5,161 nt of DNA from an uncultured Collinsella sp. GTDB lineage: Bacteria; Actinomycetota; Coriobacteriia; Coriobacteriales; Coriobacteriaceae. The translations under genes and the position numbers were made by a program. The notes beneath the pieces are model-generated. The model made no database searches, was not told where the DNA came from, and saw nothing but the letters and a program-made list of their open reading frames with translations. Below, piece after piece: positions 1-5,147 of this stretch. Location: contig CAAFGE010000014.1 of NCBI GenBank assembly GCA_900762355.1, positions 1 through 5,161 of the forward strand, in the 5' to 3' direction. Numbering within the stretch: position 1 is the stretch's first letter; every line of letters begins with the position of its first letter.

Positions 1-22
1 AGGACTGTAGAGCAGGAAACCT
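1..22. repeat. Partial dispersed repeat, inverted copy of 4722-4743
   Basis: All 22 bases are the exact reverse complement of positions 4722-4743, inside the palindromic element downstream of the JetD-like gene. Identity stops at position 23. The next 20 bases are GC-rich with only loose similarity (CCGCTCCCG here against CCGCTCTCCC there). The match may extend left beyond the window. A 22-base perfect match in 5 kb is far beyond chance, so this is probably the edge of another copy of the same repeat family in the opposite orientation. What lies to the left cannot be seen. Confidence 0.7.
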
Positions 23-148
23 TGTATACGCCCGCCCGCTCCCGAGGGGCATCTCTCATGCAAAAACTTTTGTTGGGTAAAGTCCGAGGTCAATGGCGTT
101 TTATACCGAGAAATTCAAAAATAGTTGAAAATTCATTACAAATTTGCG

Positions 149-177
149 TTGACTTTAGGTAACTAAAGTTTCATACT
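149..177 (+). promoter_or_regulatory. Sigma-70-type promoter of the cstA transcript
   Basis: TTGACT (149-154) matches the -35 consensus at five of six positions. A 17-base spacer leads to CATACT (172-177), which matches TATAAT at four of six. The expected transcription start is near 184. An AT-rich tract at about 110-145 lies just upstream and could act as an UP element. It contains two AAATTCA copies, at 111-117 and 129-135. This is the best promoter in the 419 bases ahead of cstA and implies a leader RNA of about 235 nt. Confidence 0.65.
152..169. promoter_or_regulatory. Palindromic putative operator within the cstA promoter spacer
   Basis: ACTTTAG (152-158) and CTAAAGT (163-169) form a perfect 7-bp inverted repeat around GTAA. 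It overlaps the end of the -35 box and fills most of the spacer, so a bound protein would block RNA polymerase. The TTTAGGT...CTAAA core resembles sites of DtxR/MntR-family metal-dependent repressors (TTAGGTTAGCCTAA type), but the match is incomplete and the regulator is unknown. The palindrome is directly visible; its operator role is inferred. Confidence 0.45.
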
Positions 178-249
178 CCTTTTTCAACCACTGGGGGATG
201 TGAACACGCACGGATCGTTCGCATCATGATTGAAGAGGATTTTTTAGAC

Positions 250-294
250 ATGTTCACGCATCAGCTAAACATTATCAGCGTAGTAATTATCTGA
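250..294 (+). CDS. Possible 14-residue leader peptide rich in Ile/Val (MFTHQLNIISVVII)
   Basis: An ATG at 250 opens a 14-codon frame ending in TGA at 292-294. A Shine-Dalgarno-like AGAGGA lies at 234-239, 10 bases upstream. An alternative in-frame ATG at 226 would add eight residues but has no clear ribosome binding site. Six of the last eight codons are Ile or Val (ATT ATC AGC GTA GTA ATT ATC read NIISVVII with the preceding AAC), and the GTA codons are unusual in this GC-rich genome. Hairpins begin four bases after the stop and a terminator lies 52 bases further on. This layout resembles branched-chain amino acid attenuation leaders such as those of ilv operons. Translation is unproven, and short frames of this size also arise by chance. 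Confidence 0.35.
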   Translation: MFTHQLNIISVVII

Positions 295-342
295 TGCGGG
301 TTAGCACATACAGCTAGCCCGTACGATAACGGGCGGCTGATG
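259..342 (+). promoter_or_regulatory. Structured 5' leader RNA of cstA with competing helices
   Basis: Several pairings are possible and some exclude each other. CATCAG (259-264) can pair with CTGATG (291-296), while CATCAGC (259-265) can instead pair with GCTGATG (336-342), closing the whole segment. GGGTTAGC (298-305) pairs with GCTAGCCC (313-320, one G-U), but GCCCGT (317-322) can alternatively pair with ACGGGC (329-334), extended by CAGC (311-314) with GCTG (336-339). A further pairing, GTGAACA (200-206) with TGTTCAC (251-257), would occlude the leader ATG. The terminator starts four bases after the closed segment, as in riboswitches and attenuators. No known riboswitch class or T-box motif was recognised, and no clean antiterminator pairing with 346-358 was found. 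Confidence 0.4.
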
Positions 343-345
343 AAG

Positions 346-384
346 ATGAGGGCCGTCGAGCGCAACCGACGGCCCTCATTTTTT
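346..384 (+). terminator. Intrinsic terminator in the cstA leader (likely attenuator)
   Basis: A perfect 13-bp stem, ATGAGGGCCGTCG (346-358) with CGACGGCCCTCAT (367-379), has an 8-base loop and overlaps a six-T run (379-384). AAG at 343-345 can extend the stem into the T run. It lies between the only good promoter and the cstA ribosome binding site, with no other promoter apparent in the 22 bases before that site. It therefore probably stops a fraction of cstA transcripts under control. Alternatively it ends an unrecognised small RNA from the 149-177 promoter and cstA uses a promoter not seen here. Confidence 0.85.
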
Positions 385-406
385 ATGTCTGAGAAGTTCT
401 TTTTAG

Positions 407-412
407 AGGAGG
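407..412 (+). promoter_or_regulatory. Ribosome binding site of cstA
   Basis: AGGAGG is a perfect Shine-Dalgarno core, 7 bases before the ATG at 420. It fixes the cstA start and predicts strong translation. Confidence 0.9.
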
Positions 413-419
413 AAATGTA

Positions 420-2309
420 ATGAACGGAGTTTTGCTCATGGTTGTGGCCGCGGCGGTGCTCGCCTGCGGCTATCTGGGCTATGGCCGATGGCTGGCCAAC
501 AAGTGGGGCGTTGACAAAGAGGCCCTCACGCCGGCCAAGCGCATGAAGGACGGCAAGAGCTTCTCGCCCGTCTCCGCCTTTACCGCGTTCTCGCACCAGT
601 TCAGCTCGATCTGCGGTGCTGGCCCTGTCACGGGTACGATCGTCGCCATGGCCTTTGGCTGGCTGCCCGTCGTGCTCTGGGTCCTCGTCGGCGGCATCTT
701 CTTTGGCGCCGTCCACGACTTTGGTGCTCTGTACGCTTCGATGAAGAACAACGGCAAGTCCCTGGCCCAGCTCATCGAGAAATACATCGGCAAGACCGGC
801 CGTCGCCTGTTCCTGCTGTTCTGCTGGCTGTTCTGCATCATCGTCATCGCCGCTTTCACCGACATGGTCTGCAAGACGTTCATGTTCACCTCGGTCGTTG
901 ACGCTTCTGGCGCTGCCACCGGTGCTATCGACTTCACCAAGTCCTATGCCGCCGGCTGCGCTGGTACCATCTCCATCCTGTTCACCTTCGTCGCTATCGC
1001 CTTTGGTTGGGCCCAGAAGAAGTTCAACCTCACCGGCGCTGCCGAGTTTGTCACTGGCGTGGTGCTCATGGTTCTCATGTTTGCCGTCGGCATGCAGTTC
1101 CCGGTCTACCTGGACAAGTTCCAGTGGTTCGCCGTTGTCATGGTCTACCTGGTCTTTGCTGGCGCCATGCCCATCCAGATGCTCAAGACCCCTCGCGACT
1201 ACCTCACTTCCATCATGATGATCGTCATGATCGCCTGCGCTGTCCTCGGTATCGTCGTCCTGGGTGTTAACGGCCAGGCCACCATCACCGCTCCGGCCTT
1301 TACCGGCTTCTCCAGCGCTTCTGGCATGATGTTCCCGGTCCTGTTTGTTTCCGTTGCCTGCGGTGCCCTCTCCGGCTTCCACAGCCTCGTTTCTTCTGGT
1401 ACCTCCTCCAAGCAGGTCGAGAAGGAGCAGGACGCCGTCAAGGTCGGTTATGGCGCCATGATCGTCGAGTCCTTCGTCGGCATCCTTGCCATCATCGTCG
1501 CCGGCATCATGTTCTCCGATATGAACACCGCCGGCACTGGTGCCCTCAACGCCGGCGTCGCTTCCACCCCGTTCCAGATCTTCGCCGCTGGTATCTCCCG
1601 CGGTATGCAGGCCTTCGGTGTTGACGGCACGCTCGCTACCGTCTTCATGACCATGAACGTCTCCGCTCTGGCCCTGACCTCGCTCGATGCCGTCGCCCGC
1701 ATCGCCCGCACCTCGTTCTCCGAGTTCTTTGCCCAGACCAACGACGCCCTGGCCATCGAGTCCAAGGCCGGCTACATGAAGGTTCTCGGCAACCCCTGGT
1801 TCGCCACGGTCGTCACCCTGCTTCCCGGTCTCGCCCTCGCCTTTGGCGGCTATGCCAACATCTGGCCGCTCTTTGGTGCTTCCAACCAGCTGCTCGGCGG
1901 CATGACCATGATCACCCTCGCCGTGTTCTGCAAGTGCACCGGCCGCAAGGGCTGGATGCTCTACGTGCCCGTCGCCTTCCTGCTCTGCTGCACCTTCACC
2001 TCGCTGGTCCAGAGCGCCATGGGCTGCATGACCGCTGTCCAGGCTTACGGCTTCTTCGGCACCATCCCGGCTACCGCCACCACGGCCGCCGTCTCCGTCG
2101 CCGCCACCAAGGGCCTGCAGCTCGTTTTCGCCGTCCTGCTGATGGTCCTGGGCCTCATCGTTGCCGTCAACTGTCTCAAGGAGTTCTTCGGCAAGGAGGC
2201 CGGCTCCATGCCCGACGAGGAGCCCGAGTGGTCCGAGATGGGCAAGGCCGAGTACGGTCGCGCCGCTGCCGCTGAGGCTCCTGCCGACGCCGAGGCCGCT
2301 AAGGCCTAG
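420..2309 (+). CDS. cstA: CstA-family carbon starvation protein, peptide/pyruvate transporter
   Basis: This 629-residue inner-membrane protein belongs to the CstA family (E. coli CstA and BtsT/YjiY), whose members import peptides and/or pyruvate, usually when preferred carbon runs short. The N-terminal CstA domain shows the first membrane helix (about 4-24), the CGAGPVTG motif (65-72) and the VHDF segment (98-101). The middle carries CGALSGFHSLVSSGTSSKQ (314-332), and the C-terminal part contains WPLFGASNQLL (482-492), all family hallmarks. Many hydrophobic segments run to about residue 585, followed by an acidic, Ala-rich cytoplasmic tail (about 596-629). It is somewhat shorter than the E. 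coli proteins of about 700 residues, but both ends look intact. The perfect ribosome binding site fixes the start. Strong C-ending codon bias suggests high expression. No YbdD/YjiX-like small partner gene follows; the next feature is a terminator. The palindrome in the promoter and the leader terminator indicate regulation at initiation and by attenuation. The family assignment is firm, the substrate is inferred. Confidence 0.93.
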   Translation: MNGVLLMVVAAAVLACGYLGYGRWLANKWGVDKEALTPAKRMKDGKSFSPVSAFTAFSHQFSSICGAGPVTGTIVAMAFGWLPVVLWVLVGGIFFGAVHDFGALYASMKNNGKSLAQLIEKYIGKTGRRLFLLFCWLFCIIVIAAFTDMVCKTFMFTSVVDASGAATGAIDFTKSYAAGCAGTISILFTFVAIAFGWAQKKFNLTGAAEFVTGVVLMVLMFAVGMQFPVYLDKFQWFAVVMVYLVFAGAMPIQMLKTPRDYLTSIMMIVMIACAVLGIVVLGVNGQATITAPAFTGFSSASGMMFPVLFVSVACGALSGFHSLVSSGTSSKQVEKEQDAVKVGYGAMIVESFVGILAIIVAGIMFSDMNTAGTGALNAGVASTPFQIFAAGISRGMQAFGVDGTLATVFMTMNVSALALTSLDAVARIARTSFSEFFAQTNDALAIESKAGYMKVLGNPWFATVVTLLPGLALAFGGYANIWPLFGASNQLLGGMTMITLAVFCKCTGRKGWMLYVPVAFLLCCTFTSLVQSAMGCMTAVQAYGFFGTIPATATTAAVSVAATKGLQLVFAVLLMVLGLIVAVNCLKEFFGKEAGSMPDEEPEWSEMGKAEYGRAAAAEAPADAEAAKA

Positions 2310-2348
2310 TCGGTCGGACGGGTTGAATCTCCCATCTATTTGACTCGG

Positions 2349-2387
2349 AAAGACCGGGTCCGCAATCAAGCGGACCCGGTCTTTTTT
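2349..2387 (+). terminator. Intrinsic terminator after cstA
   Basis: GACCGGGTCCGC (2352-2363) pairs perfectly with GCGGACCCGGTC (2370-2381) around a 6-base loop, AATCAA, and is followed by six T residues (2382-2387). Flanking AAA/TTT can extend the stem. It lies 40 bases after the cstA stop and separates cstA from the next gene. It also shows that the in-frame open sequence from 2340 onward is not the true start of the downstream gene. Confidence 0.93.
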
Positions 2388-2480
2388 CTTGTGATAACAG
2401 GTGGTGCAAGGGCGTTCTCGCAGATGTTTTGCGTGGATAGGCTCGTGCGTTGTACCATATGGACGTATATGTGTGCATAT

Positions 2481-2488
2481 GAAAGGGG
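2481..2488 (+). promoter_or_regulatory. Ribosome binding site deciding the GTG start at 2493
   Basis: GAAAGGGG ends 4 bases before GTG at 2493. Spacing is slightly short, but it is the only purine-rich Shine-Dalgarno-like sequence upstream. The in-frame ATG at 2469 has no comparable site. A convincing promoter in 2388-2480 was not found; TTGCGT (2429-2434) with TACCAT (2453-2458), 18 bases apart, is a weak candidate. Confidence 0.55.
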
Positions 2489-2492
2489 CCCC

Positions 2493-4685
2493 GTGGCCAA
2501 GACGGTATATTCCGATAATCAAAACAATGTCGATGCTCTGGCTGAGCGTCTGAGCAGCCAGACGTCGCTTTCTGCCGAGCGCGCCAAGCTGGTTGCCTAC
2601 GACCTGCTCTGCCGCAAGGCGCTCAAGATTAAGTCGAGCGCGCTGGCGCAGATTTTCCGCTCCGTCGATAAGGAATGCGATACCAAGGCGATGCGCGATG
2701 AGCTTATCGCGGCAAATATCGTGACCAAGATCGAGGGCAGCGGCATTAACGGGCGCCCGGCGTTCTATACCATCAATGTCGAGATCCGCGATGCCCAGGA
2801 GCAGCCTGCCGAGTCCGTCGAAGATTTTGTCGTCGAGGATTCCGCTGACGTGCCTGCTGTGGAAGAAGTTGCTCCGCGTGAGCATGTTGATACCGATGAG
2901 TTGCTCGATGAGAACGTCGTGCGTGCCTTTACGGCCAAGGCAGGGCGCGGCGGTTTTGGCGGGGGTGGCAAGCGCGATGCGCAGCGCCGCGCCCAGCAGG
3001 AGCGCTTCCGTCGTGCCGTTGCTCAAAAGGGTGAGACGGATGCCGAGGCTGTTGAGAACGAGGTTGCTGCCGAGTCGCAGAGGCCCGCGAAGGAGCAAAA
3101 GCCCGTGGAGGCCCAGGAGCCCCAGCGTCGCCGTGGTGCCCACTTTAAGGCTGCGCAGCAGGATGTCACGCATGAGGTTGAAGAGCCTTCCGAGGCTGCA
3201 GACGATGTTGAGGAGTCTGCCAAGAAGGCTCCGGGTTCATGCCGTCCCGGGCGTGGTTTTGCGAGGCGCGCGTATCCCGTAAGGCGTCAGGAGAAGGGCG
3301 AGCCGGCTTCGACCGCTCAGGCCGAGAAGGCCGAACAAACCGAGAAAACCGTTGAGCCGGCGGCTCGCGAACAGAAGCCTGTTGAGCCGCAGCTTGAGGT
3401 TGCTGCCGAGGCCAAGGGCGAGCAGCCTACTGATGGGCAGACGGAGCAGGGCGCGTCGAGCAGGCCTCGCCGCCGTCGCCATCGCGGGGGCCGCAGTTCC
3501 CATGCCGAGACTGCAGCCGAGAAGACCACGCCGCAGGACGAGGATGCGAAGGCCGAGGTTTCTTCGGGGCAGCCTAAGCGCCAGCCGGCGAAGGAGGGCA
3601 AGTCCGATCGTCCGCAGAAGCAGGCGTCTATGCCGAAGCGCGAGCGCAATTCCCAAGGCGATTCTAAGCGCAGGTCTCAGAAGAAGCCGGAGTCTGCCGC
3701 AGTAGATGCTGCTGCCCAGCAGCCCGAGCCGGCCGTCCACGGCGAGGTATCGGCGTTTGCCCTTGCCCGCGTTTTAGGCAGGCAGCTGCTCAAAGTTGTC
3801 CCTACGCCTACGGCGCTCTCTAAGATCAAGGAGCAGCAGACACAGATCGTAAAGGTCGAGGGCAAGGACGGCAAAAAGGCTCCGCAGCGCACTCAGCACA
3901 ACGAGATGTCCAACCGCAAGATTGCCGAGGAAATCGCAATCATCCAGGCTTGGATCGAGCAAAACCGAGGTGCCGATACGCCGGTTGCCTCGCGCCGCCA
4001 GCGTGCCTACCAGATTTTTAACGACGAGAAGGCTTTTGACGGCAAGCACGGTGAGCGTCTAATTCGGCGTATGACCGAAAAGGGCATCAGCATGCAGGCG
4101 ATTAAGGTCGCCCCCAACCGCCCCGTGCACTTTACGGGTTTCTTTACGCTGGGCGCCGATAAGCCGTTCATTATGGTCGAGAACCTGGACACCTATGACG
4201 AGATCGTCAAGCTCCTGCGCGGCCGCAAGCACGCTAAGCTCTTTGGCATCAAGGTGGGCGGCGTGATTTTTGGCGGCGGATGCAAGGCGAGCGTCTCGCA
4301 TGCCCTGGACGATTATCTGGCTGAGATCGGCTATCGCTTTAACTACGTCTACTACGTGGGCGATATCGACCGCGAGGGCGCGCGCATCGTCGAGCAGGCT
4401 CGCAATGCCAATGTGGTTGAGATTCGCCTGCATGCCGGCATGTACCGCGCCATGCTCGCCGAGCATAAGCGTCGCGTGAAGGCCGGCGGCGAGTGCGAGC
4501 CCGCGGCTGCCAACCAGGGCGTGCCGCAGAACTTGGCGGCGACGATCAAGGATCTGCCCATGGTCACGCGCGTGCAGTTCCGCAATGTGCTGCGCGAGGG
4601 CGGGCGCATTCCGCAGGAGATTCTGATGACCGCCGACTATCGGGATGGCGACTCGGGAAGCTTCGACCGCATGCTTAACAACTAA
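2493..4685 (+). CDS. Solo JetD-like TOPRIM-domain protein with winged-helix N-terminus and long disordered linker
   Basis: The GTG start gives 730 residues. Residues about 10-95 look like a winged helix, a helical stretch followed by a turn-and-strand hairpin ending in GRPAFYTIN. Residues about 100-417 are low-complexity, rich in E, K, R, A, P and Q, with an RGG-type patch (GRGGFGGGGK, 151-160), an Arg-rich patch (RPRRRRHRGGR, 324-334) and the octamer EQKPVEAQ/EQKPVEPQ twice (201-208, 293-300). From about 470 the sequence resembles the JetD C-terminal domain (DUF2220/PF09983): YQIFNDEK (506-513), MVENLDTYDE with Glu563, FGGG (593-596), and YYVGDIDREG with Asp624 and Asp626. These give the TOPRIM Glu...Asp-X-Asp metal-binding triad. 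In Wadjet, JetD is the nuclease that cuts plasmid DNA presented by the JetABC SMC complex. Here no JetA, JetB or JetC is visible, and JetD proteins are normally about 400 residues without such a linker. A DNA-binding, metal-dependent nuclease role is inferred; defence, chromosome maintenance or RNA processing all remain possible. Codon usage is less biased than in cstA, suggesting modest expression. Confidence is high for a real gene, good for the TOPRIM/JetD fold and low for biological role. Confidence 0.8.
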   Translation: MAKTVYSDNQNNVDALAERLSSQTSLSAERAKLVAYDLLCRKALKIKSSALAQIFRSVDKECDTKAMRDELIAANIVTKIEGSGINGRPAFYTINVEIRDAQEQPAESVEDFVVEDSADVPAVEEVAPREHVDTDELLDENVVRAFTAKAGRGGFGGGGKRDAQRRAQQERFRRAVAQKGETDAEAVENEVAAESQRPAKEQKPVEAQEPQRRRGAHFKAAQQDVTHEVEEPSEAADDVEESAKKAPGSCRPGRGFARRAYPVRRQEKGEPASTAQAEKAEQTEKTVEPAAREQKPVEPQLEVAAEAKGEQPTDGQTEQGASSRPRRRRHRGGRSSHAETAAEKTTPQDEDAKAEVSSGQPKRQPAKEGKSDRPQKQASMPKRERNSQGDSKRRSQKKPESAAVDAAAQQPEPAVHGEVSAFALARVLGRQLLKVVPTPTALSKIKEQQTQIVKVEGKDGKKAPQRTQHNEMSNRKIAEEIAIIQAWIEQNRGADTPVASRRQRAYQIFNDEKAFDGKHGERLIRRMTEKGISMQAIKVAPNRPVHFTGFFTLGADKPFIMVENLDTYDEIVKLLRGRKHAKLFGIKVGGVIFGGGCKASVSHALDDYLAEIGYRFNYVYYVGDIDREGARIVEQARNANVVEIRLHAGMYRAMLAEHKRRVKAGGECEPAAANQGVPQNLAATIKDLPMVTRVQFRNVLREGGRIPQEILMTADYRDGDSGSFDRMLNN

Positions 4686-4694
4686 ATTCCGCCG

Positions 4695-4830
4695 GCCCCG
4701 GGAGAGCGGGGACACCGGCTTAGGTTTCCTGCTCTACAGTCCTGCTCACGACGGAGGCCACATTAAGTGGCCTCCTGTTCGTGCGGAACTCGCGATAAAC
4801 CTAAGCCGGTGTCCCCGCTCTCCCGGAGGC
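4695..4830. repeat. Long palindromic element with 30-bp perfect inverted repeats and nested hairpin
   Basis: Positions 4698-4727 and 4797-4826 are perfect reverse complements over 30 bases. GCC (4695-4697) and GGC (4828-4830) extend the stem past one bulged A. The 69-base interior holds a second hairpin, GGAGGCCAC (4753-4761) with GTGGCCTCC (4767-4775) around ATTAA, extended by CACGA (4747-4751) with TCGTG (4779-4783). The element begins 10 bases after the JetD-like gene stop. It has no T run, so it is not a classical terminator, though as RNA it would form a very stable 3' structure. It encodes no protein. The match of 4722-4743 to the window start and the GCGGGGACACCG core shared with 5086-5097 mark it as a member of a dispersed repeat family, either REP/BIME-like or a MITE. 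Confidence 0.85.
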
Positions 4831-4862
4831 TGTCGTGGCTTGGCCGTTGCACGCGGCTCGCT

Positions 4863-4895
4863 TTTCGGAACGGGGCTGACGGACACGTTCCGAAA
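4863..4895. repeat. Perfect 10-bp hairpin with GGACA in the loop
   Basis: TTTCGGAACG (4863-4872) pairs perfectly with CGTTCCGAAA (4886-4895) around a 13-base loop that ends in GGACA. No T run follows, so it is not an intrinsic terminator. GGACAC also occurs in both neighbouring palindromes (4710-4715, 5090-5095), suggesting a related repeat or a recognition hairpin of a mobile element. Confidence 0.6.
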
Positions 4896-5047
4896 TCTAC
4901 CACCGTCGCTGTGCAGGGTGTCTATAAAGAGCCGTGGCCAAAAAACATCAAATATGAGTACTGATACTCTTTTAGTAGCAGTAATTTTGACCACATTTAA
5001 GGTGATTTGACGTGTCGATCGGGTAGCGCGCAGAGATGTGGTGTAAG

Positions 5048-5100
5048 AGGCGGGGAATGCCCCGCCTCCGCCCTTTCTTGAAAGGGCGGGGACACCGCCT
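5048..5100. repeat. REP-like tandem hairpins
   Basis: AGGCGGGG (5048-5055) pairs with CCCCGCCT (5060-5067) around AATG. The very next base starts CCGCCCTTT (5068-5076) pairing with AAAGGGCGG (5081-5089) around CTTG. An alternative hairpin GGCGG (5085-5089) with CCGCC (5095-5099) uses the same right arm. GCGGGGACACCG (5086-5097) repeats a 12-base core found at 4706-4717. Two GC-rich hairpins side by side just ahead of a gene start fit a REP/BIME arrangement. Without a T run after the second stem a simple terminator is unlikely. Confidence 0.6.
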
Positions 5101-5103
5101 AGA

Positions 5104-5134
5104 ATTCGTCGTTGGAGTAATGAAGGTGACGAAT
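5104..5134. repeat. Short inverted repeat ahead of the right-edge ORF
   Basis: ATTCGTC (5104-5110) and GACGAAT (5128-5134) form a perfect 7-bp inverted repeat with a 17-base loop. It ends one base before the purine-rich GGAAGGAAAGG, so it might affect translation of the following ORF or act as an operator. It could be chance. Confidence 0.3.
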
Positions 5135-5147
5135 GGAAGGAAAGGCG

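Larger units (their letters stand above)
4686..5147. other. Noncoding repeat-rich intergenic region
   Basis: This 462-base stretch separates the JetD-like gene from the truncated ORF at the right edge. Open frames across it on either strand lack ribosome binding sites and run through the palindromes, so none is accepted as a gene. It holds the long palindrome (4695-4830), a hairpin (4863-4895), an AT-rich segment (about 4940-5010) in which no function is recognised, a pair of REP-like hairpins (5048-5100) and a weaker inverted repeat (5104-5134). No tRNA or convincing promoter was seen. Confidence 0.7.

Noticed and set aside
1..59. Minus-strand ATG at 59 opening a frame to the left edge (MRDAPRERAG...)
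   Set aside because: No Shine-Dalgarno sequence precedes it and the frame consists partly of the dispersed repeat. It is too short in the window to support as a gene.
184..419. T-box or a known riboswitch upstream of cstA
   Set aside because: No T-box AGGGTGGNACCGCG motif and no consensus I recognise from other classes is present. The region is reported only as a structured leader.
2340..2492. Upstream extension of the JetD-like gene from TTG at 2340
   Set aside because: The extension would encode the cstA terminator hairpin and T run. The first ribosome-binding-like sequence is at 2481-2488, so GTG at 2493 is preferred.
261..3173. 970-residue open frame on the minus strand across cstA and the start of the JetD-like gene
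   Set aside because: It is antisense to two well supported genes and runs through both the leader terminator and the cstA terminator. Its protein is low-complexity (Gly/Asp/His/Glu-rich) as expected from reading biased codons backwards, and there is no ribosome binding site or family resemblance.
2493..4685. Complete Wadjet defence system
   Set aside because: Only a JetD-like protein is visible. The upstream neighbour is a transporter and the downstream sequence is a repeat region, so JetA, JetB and JetC are not present in this window.
4956..4973. Terminator at GAGTA-CTGA-TACTC followed by TTTT
   Set aside because: The stem is only 5 bp and AT-rich with a short T run, and no gene ends nearby, so it is too weak to call.
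4645..5010. 121-residue plus-strand frame overlapping the end of the JetD-like gene
   Set aside because: It starts inside that gene in another frame and is made mostly of palindromic repeat sequence, with no ribosome binding site. Repeat families often yield such spurious proteins.
4686..5147. CRISPR array or tRNA gene in the repeat-rich region
   Set aside because: The repeats are inverted rather than regularly spaced direct repeats, and no cloverleaf with a recognisable T-loop or anticodon arm was found.
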